Assembly (NCBI RefSeq): GCF_001424405.1
Contig: NZ_LMPS01000001.1
Location: 431,999-495,998, forward strand
Direction of reading: 5' to 3'
DNA length: 64,000 nt
Origin: Dyadobacter sp. Leaf189
GTDB taxonomy: Bacteria; Bacteroidota; Bacteroidia; Cytophagales; Spirosomataceae
A program made the position numbers and the translations under genes. Positions within the stretch are counted from its first letter, which is position 1; the number at the start of each line of letters is the position of its first letter. The notes under the pieces are model-generated. The model was not told the DNA's origin. It saw only the letters and a list, made by a program, of their open reading frames with translations, and made no database searches. This document shows positions 16,507 to 25,496 of this stretch, piece by piece.

Positions 16507-16866
16507 ATGGAAGAGCCTTTTATAGCTGAAATCAAATTCATCTCTTCCCGAGTCGCACCGGAAGGCTGGGCCTGGTGCGACGGCCGGGAAATGCGTATCG
16601 CGGAGCATCCCGCCTTGTTTGAACTGTTGGGCACGACATTCGGCGGCGACGGTCATGCCACATTCGCGCTCCCCAACCTGGCAGGCCGCAAACCCGTGCA
16701 GATCGAATTGCATTGCTTGAACCTCGCATTGGTCAATGCATCCTCGCGCCCGCTTGGTCTGGAAAGAAACGTGCAGCCACCTTATGACCAGCAAAAGTAT
16801 GGATCTACCTGTTTTTGCATTGCTTTGAAAGGCAAGTTACCAGTGAGTCCGGGAGGACCTTGTTGA
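16507..16866 (+). CDS. Compact tail-collar (MdpB-like) protein 2
   Basis: A second short collar-domain protein (119 residues), 35 bases after the first. It has IAEIKFISSRVAPEGWAWCD, LLGTTFGGDGHATFALPNLAGRKP, and an ending STCFCIALKGKLPVSPG that corresponds to the family's NYCIAL-G-FP end. The central part is replaced by a segment without resemblance to the family (QIELHCLNLALVNASSRPL). Sequence identity with protein 1 is moderate, so the pair is an old duplication. Together with the beta-helix gene it makes a three-gene unit. Confidence 0.78.
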   Translation: MEEPFIAEIKFISSRVAPEGWAWCDGREMRIAEHPALFELLGTTFGGDGHATFALPNLAGRKPVQIELHCLNLALVNASSRPLGLERNVQPPYDQQKYGSTCFCIALKGKLPVSPGGPC

Positions 16867-16893
16867 AACGAAGGATTGACCCATTGATATCGG

Positions 16894-18531
16894 CTACTTC
16901 GCCAGCTGCAAATCCGCAATGCTCTTGATCCGGTTTCTTTCCAAAAACGCATCGATCGTTTCGAAATGCTCGATCACACGTTTGTCTTTGAATTCGAAAA
17001 CCTTTTGAGATAAGCCTTGTAAAAAGTCCCTGTCGTGGGAAACGAGCACCAATGTGCCGTCAAAGTTCCGGAGTGCTTCTTTTAAAACATCCTTTGACTT
17101 CAAATCAAGGTGGTTCGTAGGCTCATCGAGAATCAGCAGGTTTACTGGTTCCAAAAGCAGCTTCACCATCGCAAGCCGCGTTTTTTCTCCTCCTGATAAT
17201 ACGCTTACTTTTTTATCGATATCCTCTCCCTGAAACATGAATGCGCCCAGGATATTTTTGATCTGGGTCCGTACATCACCTTCTGCGACTTCGTCTACGG
17301 TTTGGAAAATGGTCAGGTTCGGATCCAGCAATGCGGCCTGGTTTTGTGCGAAGTAGCCGACTTTAACATTATGCCCCAGCTGGCAGGTACCTTCTACATC
17401 GATCTGCCCCATAATGGCTTTGATCATCGTCGATTTACCCTCTCCATTTCGTCCTACAAAAGACACTTTTTCACCTCTGGAAATCGTCATGCTCGCGTTT
17501 TTGAACACCACCTGATCACCGTAGGATTTGGAAACATCTTTCACAGTTACGGGATAATCGCCTGATCGTGGCGAAGGCGGGAAACGTAATTTCAGCGCTG
17601 AATTATCGATTTCGTCGATTTCAATAATTTCCAGTTTTTCCAGCATGCGTTCGCGGGAAGATACCTGGTTGGTTTTGGAGTAAGTCCCGCGGAAGCGTTC
17701 GATGAATTGCATGTTGTCCGCAATCATTTTTTGCTGCTCCTGATATGCCTTGATCTGGTGAGAGCGGCGTTCTTCACGCAATACCAGGTAATGCGAATAG
17801 TTGGCTTTGTAGTCAAAAATCCGTCCCATTGTCACTTCAATGGTGCGGTTGGTAATGTTGTCGATAAAGGCACGGTCGTGGGAAATGACCATTACTGCAT
17901 TTGATTTATTCACCAGAAAATCTTCCAGCCACATCACAGATTCAATGTCAATGTGGTTGGTAGGCTCATCGAGCAGGATCAAGTCTGGCTTTTGCAAAAG
18001 GATTTTTGCGAGCTCAATGCGCATCCGCCAGCCACCGCTGAATTCCTTGGTCTGCCGCTGAAAATCTTCGGGCCGGAAGCCCAGTCCTTTCAATGCTTTC
18101 TCTACCTCTGCGTCATAATTGACTTCTTCGAGCTGGTAATATTTTTCACCGATTTCGGTCACCTTTTCAATGATCGCCATGTACTCGTCGCTGTCGTAAT
18201 CAGTGCGGGTTTCGAGCGCGTGATTGAGTTGTTCCATTTCGGTCCGCATTTCAAACACCTGCTTGAATGCTTTGGCCGCTTCCTCGAAAACAGTACAGTT
18301 GTCTTCGGTCAATAAATGTTGTGGCAAATACGCGATTACAGCGTCCTTGGGTGCGCGAACGTGGCCGCGATTGGCTTTTTGTTCGCCGGCAATGATCTTC
18401 ATCATCGTAGATTTCCCTGCTCCATTCTTACCCATCAGGGCAATTTTATCGGTAGGATTAATTGCGAAAGAAACCTCGCTAAAAAGCGTAGAACCGCTAA
18501 ATTCAACGGCCAAATTCTCAACTGTAATCAT
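16894..18531 (-). CDS. ABC-F ATPase (translation-factor type)
   Basis: This cytoplasmic 545-residue protein has two fused ABC domains and no membrane segment. The first Walker A is GKNGAGKST (residues 34-42), with signature FSGGWRMR and Walker B LILLDEPTNHID. The second domain has GRNGEGKST, LSGGEKTR and LLILDEPTNHLD. The linker between them (about 240-310) is the ABC-F interaction motif expected to reach into the ribosomal E site. Members such as EttA, Uup and YbiT tune translation or rescue stalled ribosomes; which subgroup this is cannot be fixed by eye. The ATG at 18531 is clear. It is convergent with the collar genes. Confidence 0.93.
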   Translation of the reverse strand: MITVENLAVEFSGSTLFSEVSFAINPTDKIALMGKNGAGKSTMMKIIAGEQKANRGHVRAPKDAVIAYLPQHLLTEDNCTVFEEAAKAFKQVFEMRTEMEQLNHALETRTDYDSDEYMAIIEKVTEIGEKYYQLEEVNYDAEVEKALKGLGFRPEDFQRQTKEFSGGWRMRIELAKILLQKPDLILLDEPTNHIDIESVMWLEDFLVNKSNAVMVISHDRAFIDNITNRTIEVTMGRIFDYKANYSHYLVLREERRSHQIKAYQEQQKMIADNMQFIERFRGTYSKTNQVSSRERMLEKLEIIEIDEIDNSALKLRFPPSPRSGDYPVTVKDVSKSYGDQVVFKNASMTISRGEKVSFVGRNGEGKSTMIKAIMGQIDVEGTCQLGHNVKVGYFAQNQAALLDPNLTIFQTVDEVAEGDVRTQIKNILGAFMFQGEDIDKKVSVLSGGEKTRLAMVKLLLEPVNLLILDEPTNHLDLKSKDVLKEALRNFDGTLVLVSHDRDFLQGLSQKVFEFKDKRVIEHFETIDAFLERNRIKSIADLQLAK

Positions 18532-18663
18532 CGTCTCATTTTTTGAAGCCGCAAAGGTACGATGATAGGATTATTGACCAACTGCATTGAATTAATTGTT
18601 ATTTAAGGATGTTTTTTAAACAGGAATATGATGTTTCTTTTAAATAAACAGCGATCTTAAAAT

Positions 18664-18912
18664 ATGGACTTACGCACGACATTATCAGTAAATGAGAGCT
18701 TCATGGAAATGCTGACAGATATCAAAAACCGTGGAGCAAAAGCAGAAATGATCCTGGATATCAATGGGCTGGAACGGGCTGAGGGAGTGATAGAGGAAAT
18801 CCACGCTGATGATCCGAACCCTTACATTGTACTAAGAGACGGGACGAAGATTGTAGAAAAAACAATCGCTGCCCTTAATGGCATGTTCCGGCCGGAGTAT
18901 TCTGGGTGTTAG
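18664..18912 (+). CDS. Small hypothetical protein, 82 residues
   Basis: Not recognised. The protein has a helical start (SVNESFMEMLTDIKNRGAKA) followed by two or three probable strands (AEMILDINGLERAEGVIEEI, NPYIVLRDGTKIVEKTI) with acidic turns. This could form a small beta-barrel, as in Sm-like or regulatory adaptor proteins, but this is only a shape impression. No signal or membrane segment. Divergent from the ABC-F gene with a 130-base AT-rich intergenic region. Confidence 0.6.
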   Translation: MDLRTTLSVNESFMEMLTDIKNRGAKAEMILDINGLERAEGVIEEIHADDPNPYIVLRDGTKIVEKTIAALNGMFRPEYSGC

Positions 18913-19018
18913 CAGCTGTGATTGGTAGTTAACTTTATTGCACTGGATCCGGAGAACCTTGCAGAGCTGGTCCATGCAATTACAAAAGGTGCGGCGAGGA
19001 CACAAAAAACCTTCACTT

Positions 19019-19383
19019 ATGGATACCCTATTCGCAGAGATATTACAGGAAAACCACGTCGCGGCCTGGAACGAAAGAGATCGTGAAAAGAGAGATATAC
19101 TTTTGAAAACGATCTACGCAGACGACATTAAAATGTACGATCAGGATACTGTTTTCCAGAGCCTGGCCGAAGTTTCAGATTTCATCGGAAAACTTTACGC
19201 GCAAGATCCCGATTTTCTTTTCAGTGCAGCGCAGCCCATGAACTTCACGCAAAATGGAGCGCGTTTGTATGGACATATTGGTACAAAAGAAAAGCCGGAT
19301 ATAATGCAGAGTATGGATTTCTTCATCATTGAAAATGGCAAGCCGCGCATTTGTACGTTATGCTGGAGCCTGCGGTTCACTGA
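19019..19383 (+). pseudogene. NTF2-like/SnoaL-like protein with a 3' frameshift
   Basis: From ATG 19019 the frame gives a normal SnoaL-like fold: a first helix (FAEILQENHVAAWNERDREK), the YADDIKMYDQDT strand, FIGKLYAQDPDFLFS, and MQSMDFFIIENGK. After ENGK the frame runs into unlikely sequence up to 19432. Shifting frame by one base at about 19343 yields AAHLYVMLEPAVH and a stop at 19381-19383, exactly the last beta strand expected for this family. So either the gene has lost one base or this is a sequencing error. The fold family includes hydrolases, isomerases and proteins of unknown role. Confidence 0.65.
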
Positions 19384-19508
19384 GTTTCTAATCAATTTTT
19401 ACTTGTACCAAAAAACAAACTGGCCTCATTGAATTAGCGCCTTCCATCGGCGTTAATGTGAAACTCGATGTATCGTTTAGTTTTTGGTAAAAGAATTCCG
19501 AAAGTACC

Positions 19509-20597
19509 ATGTTAAAAAACTGCTGCATATCCCTGACTCTAATCTTTTTCAGCCTGCATACAAGCTTAATGGCATGTAGTTGCATCAATGATTTCAAACG
19601 AATTAAGTCCGTTGAGGATTTAAAAGACTACGAGTTTGTTGCGCTGGTAAAGGTCACTTCTGAAACCATTAATCCGCCCGCGGATTCAACTCCTTTTCGG
19701 AACGCGATGCTGGGTTTCAGTATTATAGAGAAATTTAAGGGGAAGGACATTGCGAATGTGATTGAAAGCAACGTGCAATCGTCTTGTGACATGGGTATTG
19801 AGGTCGGGGACGAATGGGTGATATTTGCAAAAACAGATAACGGTAAGCTGAAAATCTCCGCTTGCGACCGGGATGTCCGGTACCGGGACAAGGCGGGCGT
19901 TCGCGACTGGCATTACAAACGCGGCATTCAGGAACTGGAAGATTTGAGGCAATTATACAGTCGCAGCCAAAAGCAGCAGCGCGATGGAATAAGCCGCGCG
20001 TATTATCCCGACGGCAAAGTTGAAGTAGAAGAAACATACCAGAATAACCTTAAAAATGGCATTCAGACGGTATATCACCCGAGCGGAAAGATATGGGGCA
20101 GGCAAAATTTTGTGAACGATTCTTTGCAGGGGAAGTCTGAATGGTATTATCCTTCAGGCCAGTTGAAGGGGCAAGCCTTCTACCGAAAAGGTTTTCTGAT
20201 CAACATGTCGCGATTCTATTACGATACCACGATCACCGGTCGGGAGAAAGAATTCCTGATTAGGGAATTTTACAAAACGGAGGATTCGCTTCGCAAGGCG
20301 CACAGCCGTGTTCAGGTTTGGATGGAGGCACTTTACGATTACGATGGAAAGATCGTGTTGTCGCGGGAATATTCGAGAGCGGGTGTAATACAGCACGAAA
20401 ACATTTATCACCTGGAAGATAAAAATTATACATCCGTGTTTTACCACGAAAACGGGCAGGTTCAGAATATCCAGCACCACAAAGGCGACAAGGAACGAGG
20501 CCACTATCATGAATACGACTGGGACGGTAACCCTACCAGGTCCTGGGATTATGACGAAAATGGAAAGCAGATTAATCTGCATATTCCCAGGCGTTGA
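19509..20597 (+). CDS. Exported protein: TIMP-like N-terminus plus MORN-type repeats
   Basis: This 362-residue protein has a signal peptide (LTLIFFSLHTSLMACSC). The first part, about residues 22-140 with CSC near the mature N-terminus and single Cys residues around 93 and 118, resembles the netrin/TIMP-like domain found in bacterial secreted proteins. From about 155 on come repeated MORN/YwqK-type units: YYPDGKVEVEETYQNNLKNG, YHPSGKIWG, YYPSGQLKGQ, FYHENGQVQNIQHHKGDKE, YDWDGNPTRSW. Such repeats form a beta sheet used for binding, not catalysis. A periplasmic or outer-surface location is inferred. Function unknown. Confidence 0.75.
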   Translation: MLKNCCISLTLIFFSLHTSLMACSCINDFKRIKSVEDLKDYEFVALVKVTSETINPPADSTPFRNAMLGFSIIEKFKGKDIANVIESNVQSSCDMGIEVGDEWVIFAKTDNGKLKISACDRDVRYRDKAGVRDWHYKRGIQELEDLRQLYSRSQKQQRDGISRAYYPDGKVEVEETYQNNLKNGIQTVYHPSGKIWGRQNFVNDSLQGKSEWYYPSGQLKGQAFYRKGFLINMSRFYYDTTITGREKEFLIREFYKTEDSLRKAHSRVQVWMEALYDYDGKIVLSREYSRAGVIQHENIYHLEDKNYTSVFYHENGQVQNIQHHKGDKERGHYHEYDWDGNPTRSWDYDENGKQINLHIPRR

Positions 20598-20617
20598 GGG
20601 GTCGCATTGTGCTGGTT

Positions 20618-21037
20618 TCAGGCAAGTTTCTTTACCGGCTTAATTATTAAAATCTCCACCATCATCCCAATTCCAACTCCCACACCATAACAAACCAAAT
20701 CGCTCCAGACGAATGTAAAACCGAGTACCAACCCGCCCAGCGGCATATTTCGGATCGCATCAATCCACGGCTCGTGGTACAGCTGACTGAGTTCAATACA
20801 CACCGAAAATCCAAGCGCCGCAGCAGCCACCTGCCACGTAGGCCACTTGCGAAAAACGAATGCAAAGCCAAAAAACACCATTATCGCCCACAATGCATCG
20901 CCGACATACAGCTTAACGAATGCATACTGCCCGAGCAGGCGGCGTGACAAAAAGCCGACGAGCATGACGCTGGCTGTGAGGAAGCTGTAAAGTATGCGAT
21001 TTCGGTAAAAGACCCGTGAAGAAGTGTTGTCTTCCAT
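20618..21037 (-). CDS. DUF2809-family membrane protein
   Basis: This 139-residue inner-membrane protein has four or five hydrophobic segments. The family pattern is clear: an early GFLSRRL, YVGDALWAIMVFFG, then ELSQLYHEPWIDAIR, GGLVLGF and WSDLVCYGVG. DUF2809 has no assigned function. Its ATG directly follows the stop codon of the upstream lipoprotein gene (TAA at 21040-21038, ATG at 21037), so the two form an operon. Confidence 0.85.
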   Translation of the reverse strand: MEDNTSSRVFYRNRILYSFLTASVMLVGFLSRRLLGQYAFVKLYVGDALWAIMVFFGFAFVFRKWPTWQVAAAALGFSVCIELSQLYHEPWIDAIRNMPLGGLVLGFTFVWSDLVCYGVGVGIGMMVEILIIKPVKKLA

Positions 21038-21994
21038 TTAGCTGGTAGGTATAATGAGCCGCCCGTGCTTTGCAGGATCAAACTTTTCGTATTTGTACTT
21101 AATCACATACTTCCGGTTGCTCCATCCATATTCATTGTTAATGAAGTTCTTTCTATATAAGTTAACCACTTCACTATCTCGGCGCGACAGCTTGGTTGTG
21201 TCCACTTCCCGCTTATTTCGCATATCGGTCGAGTATAAATGCCGCTCTTCGGTTAGCCGATTTTGTGCATTATAATAGTACCAAATAGTATCCGGACCCG
21301 CGGCTAAGTAGAATGTGCCAAGGTACATACTGTCAAACCACGCAAGTTTTAATCTTCCCTTCGGGTCGTAGGCAAACCTTTGTGAATAATGATTGACCGT
21401 ATCCGGGTGTGTAGCATCAGGCCCACGAAGTACATAGAGCTGGTAATGGCGCACCAATTGACTTTTCATGTTCCGTTCCCAATGATCAATATTTACTAAG
21501 GGAGTATCAATCTCGGTCAGTTGAGGTTCCAGCTTGGTTAGTGTATCTCCGCTCGCAGTATACTTGAAATGTCGCTTGTAAGAACTTTGGTTAGAGCCTG
21601 CTGTTGATTCGGGCAATGAAGCCGTCGCGTGGTATTCCAGTATCAGCCTGCCGTTTGCGTCAAAATCACGGCGCACGGTATCAATGGATACATAACCGGG
21701 TGTTGAGCTCTCGCCATGTGAATAGTAGATGCTTTTCTTCCTCTGATCGCCTTCATAATAATGCAGTTCTTTCGAAGACGACTGTCCAAAAGTAAATGCC
21801 TCTATGACCCGGCCCCGATGGTCATAAAAAACCGTCTCAATGTGGTTACCATCCCGCCATTTAGTACGTAAATGAGCAATTTGATTAATAGGCGACTGCA
21901 ATCGAGGAATAGATTCATCAAGAAAATATTGTTCAGACCGGCCGCATGCGTGCAGTGCGAGGCTTACGATAACCAGGAGTAAGAGTCTTTTCAT
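21038..21994 (-). CDS. YD-repeat-like lipoprotein, hypothetical
   Basis: This 318-residue protein starts MKRLLLLVIVSLALHACGRS, a lipoprotein signal with Cys17. The mature part contains repeated strand pairs such as YDHRGRVIEAFTF, YEGDQRKKSIYY, RDFDANGRLILEY, FAYDPKGRLKLAWF and YYYNAQNRLTEERHLY. They resemble the loose YD/RHS-type repeats seen in many Bacteroidota cell-envelope proteins. A surface or periplasmic binding role is possible but unproven. The stop codon touches the start of the DUF2809 gene, implying co-translation. Confidence 0.75.
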   Translation of the reverse strand: MKRLLLLVIVSLALHACGRSEQYFLDESIPRLQSPINQIAHLRTKWRDGNHIETVFYDHRGRVIEAFTFGQSSSKELHYYEGDQRKKSIYYSHGESSTPGYVSIDTVRRDFDANGRLILEYHATASLPESTAGSNQSSYKRHFKYTASGDTLTKLEPQLTEIDTPLVNIDHWERNMKSQLVRHYQLYVLRGPDATHPDTVNHYSQRFAYDPKGRLKLAWFDSMYLGTFYLAAGPDTIWYYYNAQNRLTEERHLYSTDMRNKREVDTTKLSRRDSEVVNLYRKNFINNEYGWSNRKYVIKYKYEKFDPAKHGRLIIPTS

Positions 21995-22072
21995 GTGAAT
22001 GCAAGATTTGAAAGACTTCGTACTAAACCAAAAAGATGAGCCGATTTAATGCTCGGCGGATGATCTAAAACC

Positions 22073-22098
22073 AAAAAAGGACTGTCGCCAACAGTCCT
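22073..22098 (-). terminator. Rho-independent terminator
   Basis: Perfect 8-bp stem AGGACTGT/ACAGTCCT with a 5-base loop. On the reverse strand it is followed by six T residues. It ends transcription of the 95-residue reverse-strand gene whose stop is at 22106. Confidence 0.85.
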
Positions 22099-22105
22099 CC
22101 AGTTC

Positions 22106-22393
22106 CTAAATTTCCGCTCCCATCTTCTGAAACCCTTCCACCAGTAAGTTCACATCAAAAAGCGCCGACTTTTCGGCCGTATCAAACGGAACATCCGAAT
22201 GATAAAGCGCCAGATCATGCACCATTTTAAGCGACTGCGCCAGCTCCTTGCAGCCCTGACATTCGATGAGGTACCAGAATTCGGCTTGTGAATCTGTCAG
22301 CGGAGTGCTGGTGTTTGATGCGTGACGTGCATCGTGCGTTGGGTTGACTGAATCTGCATTCGAGTCAACTCCTTTTCCATTAGACGTTTGCAT
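22106..22393 (-). CDS. Small hypothetical protein, 95 residues
   Basis: Not recognised. From the ATG at 22393 the product has a polar, low-complexity N-terminus (NGKGVDSNADSVNPTHDARH). A helical C-terminus follows, with CQGCKELAQSLKMVHDLALY and FDVNLLVEGFQKMGAEI. A single CxxC might bind metal or form a disulfide. A clear terminator follows immediately. In-frame codons upstream of 22393 look non-coding. Confidence 0.55.
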   Translation of the reverse strand: MQTSNGKGVDSNADSVNPTHDARHASNTSTPLTDSQAEFWYLIECQGCKELAQSLKMVHDLALYHSDVPFDTAEKSALFDVNLLVEGFQKMGAEI

Positions 22394-22776
22394 TGTGAAA
22401 ATGGATTGGATGAAAAGAAAGGAGAAGTCACCGCAAACGTCTACAAAGCGAACTTTGGCAGGTCGAGGGACTTTCACCCCTTTGCTTCTCCAGTGCCATT
22501 TCTGGCCTGCGTTTTGGTTGTTTGTTCATATAAATTTTGTAAACGTTTGCGGGGCAAATATAGGAGAAAGATTTAAACGAAATAGTACTTCCTAAGAGCT
22601 GTGGGAAGATAATGCGGATCAGAGCGACAATACTCAAACATCCGCTTTCCAAAAGTAATAAGCCTATCATCGGTAGATGACTTTAACAAGAGCATGTTGT
22701 GATCAAAGTACTTTGAAACAGCGTATCTTGTATTCCCAAAAACGTATCAAAGCGTTGAAATAAACTGCTTATTATA
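22394..22776. other. Intergenic stretch with a spaced inverted repeat
   Basis: No gene is seen here. CCGCAAACGTCTACA (22431-22445) and TGTAAACGTTTGCGG (22538-22552) are inverse copies with one mismatch, about 92 bases apart. GACGTTTGC at 22383-22391, just inside the neighbouring gene, is a partial third copy. The right half of the gap becomes strongly AT-rich and leads into the 559-residue gene. Confidence 0.5.
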
Positions 22777-24456
22777 ATGAACTTATCTGACCAATACATA
22801 CTAATCCGGACCTATACGGATGAGATGGGAGAAAGTTTACCAGAGGACGATTTGATATTTGTTAGGCAATACCCCACTGATTATCTCATACTCTGCCTTT
22901 CTAAAATAAATGCATTGCTATATCAGGAACCAAGGATAGAGCATCACACTGCTGCAGTGCTAGATGTCATATTTCCGGGCAAGGATCATACAAAACTTTC
23001 ATCAGCTACAAATCTTAAAGGTGGAGCTTACTTTGCATCGCCCGCAATTAGTCAATTAATTAAAGCTTGTTTGGGAAATTTTGTAGAAGTTGACGCCAAG
23101 CTTGCTTTTTATAATATTCAATTTGGCAGCGATCTGTTTAAGACCATACTAATCTTCAATGAAAGATATTTTCTAACTAATCCACGAACTCAGCTAGATA
23201 CCTTTGCAGGTATTTTTAAATTAGATATCCAGCAGCAACATTACATAAGATCGGATTTTTTCAAAATATTTTCTATGATTAGATTCGCCTTCATCGCAAA
23301 GTTTTTAAGTGACAGTCAAGATTTCAGAAAATCATGCACTGAATTCTGCGAATACTATGAGATAGCTAATCCTTGGCTATTTGGTAGGTTTTTCTTGGAT
23401 ATTTTTAGGATTATATCATCCAAGGAGCAATTAGGGAATCACATACTAAACGTCGAAGGAATGCCCGCAAAGTTATTGTCAGAGTTTACAATGAATATGT
23501 CAACACTAAGTAGGAAGAAAGACATATCAGTTAATATGGATATAATTCCAAAGCCCTTTTATCGCATTGGTTCGGATGTCATAATAATAGATTATAATTT
23601 TTTCCAATACCCTATTGACCAAGGATTGTTTTATCTCCTATATAAACGAACTTCCTTAAAGAATGATCGTATGTTTGCTTCATACGATACATTTCAGGGA
23701 TACATAGGGCTAATGTATTTTGAAAAATATTTAGTAAAAGAATACTTAACTCAAACATTTTATCGACAAAATCAAATTATTGTTAGTACAGAAAAGTATC
23801 AAGATTTTATTATAAAGTCGTCGAATAATTGTGTTTTAATAATTGAAGTTAAAAATACGAAGATTCATGCAAAAACATTGGAAGACATGGATTTTGTTGC
23901 ATTCCAATCCGTTATCGATGAGAATTTACTTTCGGCAAAAGGTACAGATTCGAAAAATAAAGGTGTGCCGCAGCTGGTAGTTCAGATTAACAACTTGATT
24001 GAGGATGGCTCAGAACTCACAAAAAAACTGAAAATTAAACCTAATACCCAGTTAAGAATTTTCCCTATGATAATATATTCAGAAAGTGTTTTTGATGTTA
24101 GCGGTGTTAACTACTATGTAAATCAGAAATCCAGTTCAATGCTCTCGGGCATTGATACAAAAAAGCACATAGTCAAGCCAGTGACGTTACTTAACGTAAA
24201 TATTTTAATTGACTACTTTGCACTTTTCAAAAAGAGCCCCTCACAGCTTACAAATTTGATTTCAGATTATTTTTCATTTGCACGAAAGAACAGGAAAAAG
24301 TATGACGTCGAGAATCATATGCATCATTATTACGTTTCAAACAAATCTTTTTCTGCTTACCTAAAACATCGGTCGTTAGGAGATCAATGGAAACTGAATT
24401 TTACTGAAATGAAAAAGGATTTTAATCTAGACATTCCTCCGATGAATCAGTTATAG
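22777..24456 (+). CDS. Uncharacterised 559-residue protein with PD-(D/E)XK-like motif
   Basis: I do not recognise this protein as a whole. It is cytoplasmic, long, helix-rich and clearly more AT-rich than its surroundings, with many AAT, ATT and AAA codons, suggesting acquisition. Around residues 345-370 it has YQDFIIKSSNNCVLIIEVKN, i.e. D-x(n)-E-x-K between two strands, the arrangement of a PD-(D/E)XK nuclease active site. A Gln (QLVVQI) follows about 40 residues later. The N-terminal 300 residues may be a target-recognition or partner domain. It is followed tail to tail by a broken DUF1016 nuclease gene, so the area looks like a defence or mobile-DNA island. Nuclease activity is inference from the motif only. 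Confidence 0.65.
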   Translation: MNLSDQYILIRTYTDEMGESLPEDDLIFVRQYPTDYLILCLSKINALLYQEPRIEHHTAAVLDVIFPGKDHTKLSSATNLKGGAYFASPAISQLIKACLGNFVEVDAKLAFYNIQFGSDLFKTILIFNERYFLTNPRTQLDTFAGIFKLDIQQQHYIRSDFFKIFSMIRFAFIAKFLSDSQDFRKSCTEFCEYYEIANPWLFGRFFLDIFRIISSKEQLGNHILNVEGMPAKLLSEFTMNMSTLSRKKDISVNMDIIPKPFYRIGSDVIIIDYNFFQYPIDQGLFYLLYKRTSLKNDRMFASYDTFQGYIGLMYFEKYLVKEYLTQTFYRQNQIIVSTEKYQDFIIKSSNNCVLIIEVKNTKIHAKTLEDMDFVAFQSVIDENLLSAKGTDSKNKGVPQLVVQINNLIEDGSELTKKLKIKPNTQLRIFPMIIYSESVFDVSGVNYYVNQKSSSMLSGIDTKKHIVKPVTLLNVNILIDYFALFKKSPSQLTNLISDYFSFARKNRKKYDVENHMHHYYVSNKSFSAYLKHRSLGDQWKLNFTEMKKDFNLDIPPMNQL

Positions 24457-24477
24457 AGACAAATAGCCGAAATAGGT

Positions 24478-25496
24478 CTACGAATTGAACTCGTCTAATA
24501 TCAACCTCTGCAACTCAGCCTGCGGCAACAAAAGCTGATACTCCGCCACGCCAATCGGTTTGTTAATATCTTGCAAAGCTATTTCGACATCAAGATGATC
24601 CTTATCTGCGCAAAGGAGAATGCCGATGGAAGGATTTTCATTCTCACTTTTTTCCAGACGGTCGAGCAAGGAAAGATATAGATTCATTTTCCCTACGTAT
24701 TCCGCCTTGAAACTGCCGATTTTTAATTCAATCGCCACGAGTGAACGCAGGCCGCGGTGGAAGAAGAGCATATCTACAAAATATTCCTTGCCATTGTATT
24801 CAAGCCTGTATTGGTTGCCAATGAAACTAAATCCTCTGCCCAGTTCCAGTATAAACGCTCGGATTTTGGCAATCAGCCTGTTTTCCAGCTCTAACTCTTT
24901 CATGGGCTCTGTTACACCCAGGAATCCGAGATTGTACGTGCTTCTGAAAACTTCGTTGGCATAGTCGGCGTGCGCCTCGGGCAGCGTCTGATTGAAATTG
25001 TGTGTTTTAAGTTGCTTTTGCGCCTGACTATAAGTGTCCATTTTAATGGCATTCAGCAACAAATCTCTCGACCATCCTTTGCTCGCGGCTTCACTGGCAT
25101 AGAATTCTGCGGCTTGGAGAGATTGTAATTTATCGAGAAGGAGCAAATTATGTCCCCACGGCAAAACTGCTACGGCTTGTAGCAGTTTTGTTCTGCCTGA
25201 TAATAGCGCACATACAAGCGTTTCATATTCCACAAATTCCGCGGGGACAACCCCATATCCGGAAATTCGTTTTTCAGATCAGTAGATAATTGATTGACAA
25301 CTCCACTGCCATAACCTTCTTCCAGCTGCCTTTCCGAAAGCAACTTTCCTAAATTCCAATAAACAGATTGTCTGCTGCTATTAACCTGACGTGCGAGGTG
25401 TATACGCGCCGCCCGAATCTGGCTGATTGCCTGGTCAAGTATTTCCTTGTAGTCTGCTTCGTTAAAGCTAAGTGGGCTTACTTTGTCTTTGTTCAT
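24478..25496 (-). pseudogene. DUF1016/YhcG-family PD-(D/E)XK nuclease, frameshifted
   Basis: Two overlapping frames together make one normal YhcG-type protein. The N-terminal DUF1016 part (ATG 25496, to about 25200) runs MNKDKVSPLSFNEADYKEIL to NLWNMKRLYVRYYQAEQN. The C-terminal part continues in another frame from KLLQAVAVLPWGHNLLLLDK to the stop at 24478. The nuclease core is intact: YFVDMLFFHRGL then LVAIELKIG (Asp and ExK). The join lies near 25190, in a run of A/T bases, so a one-base indel or sequencing error is responsible. YhcG proteins are often found near type I/III restriction systems and are predicted Holliday-junction-like or restriction-associated nucleases. Two in-frame products are unlikely to be functional separately. 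Confidence 0.82.
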
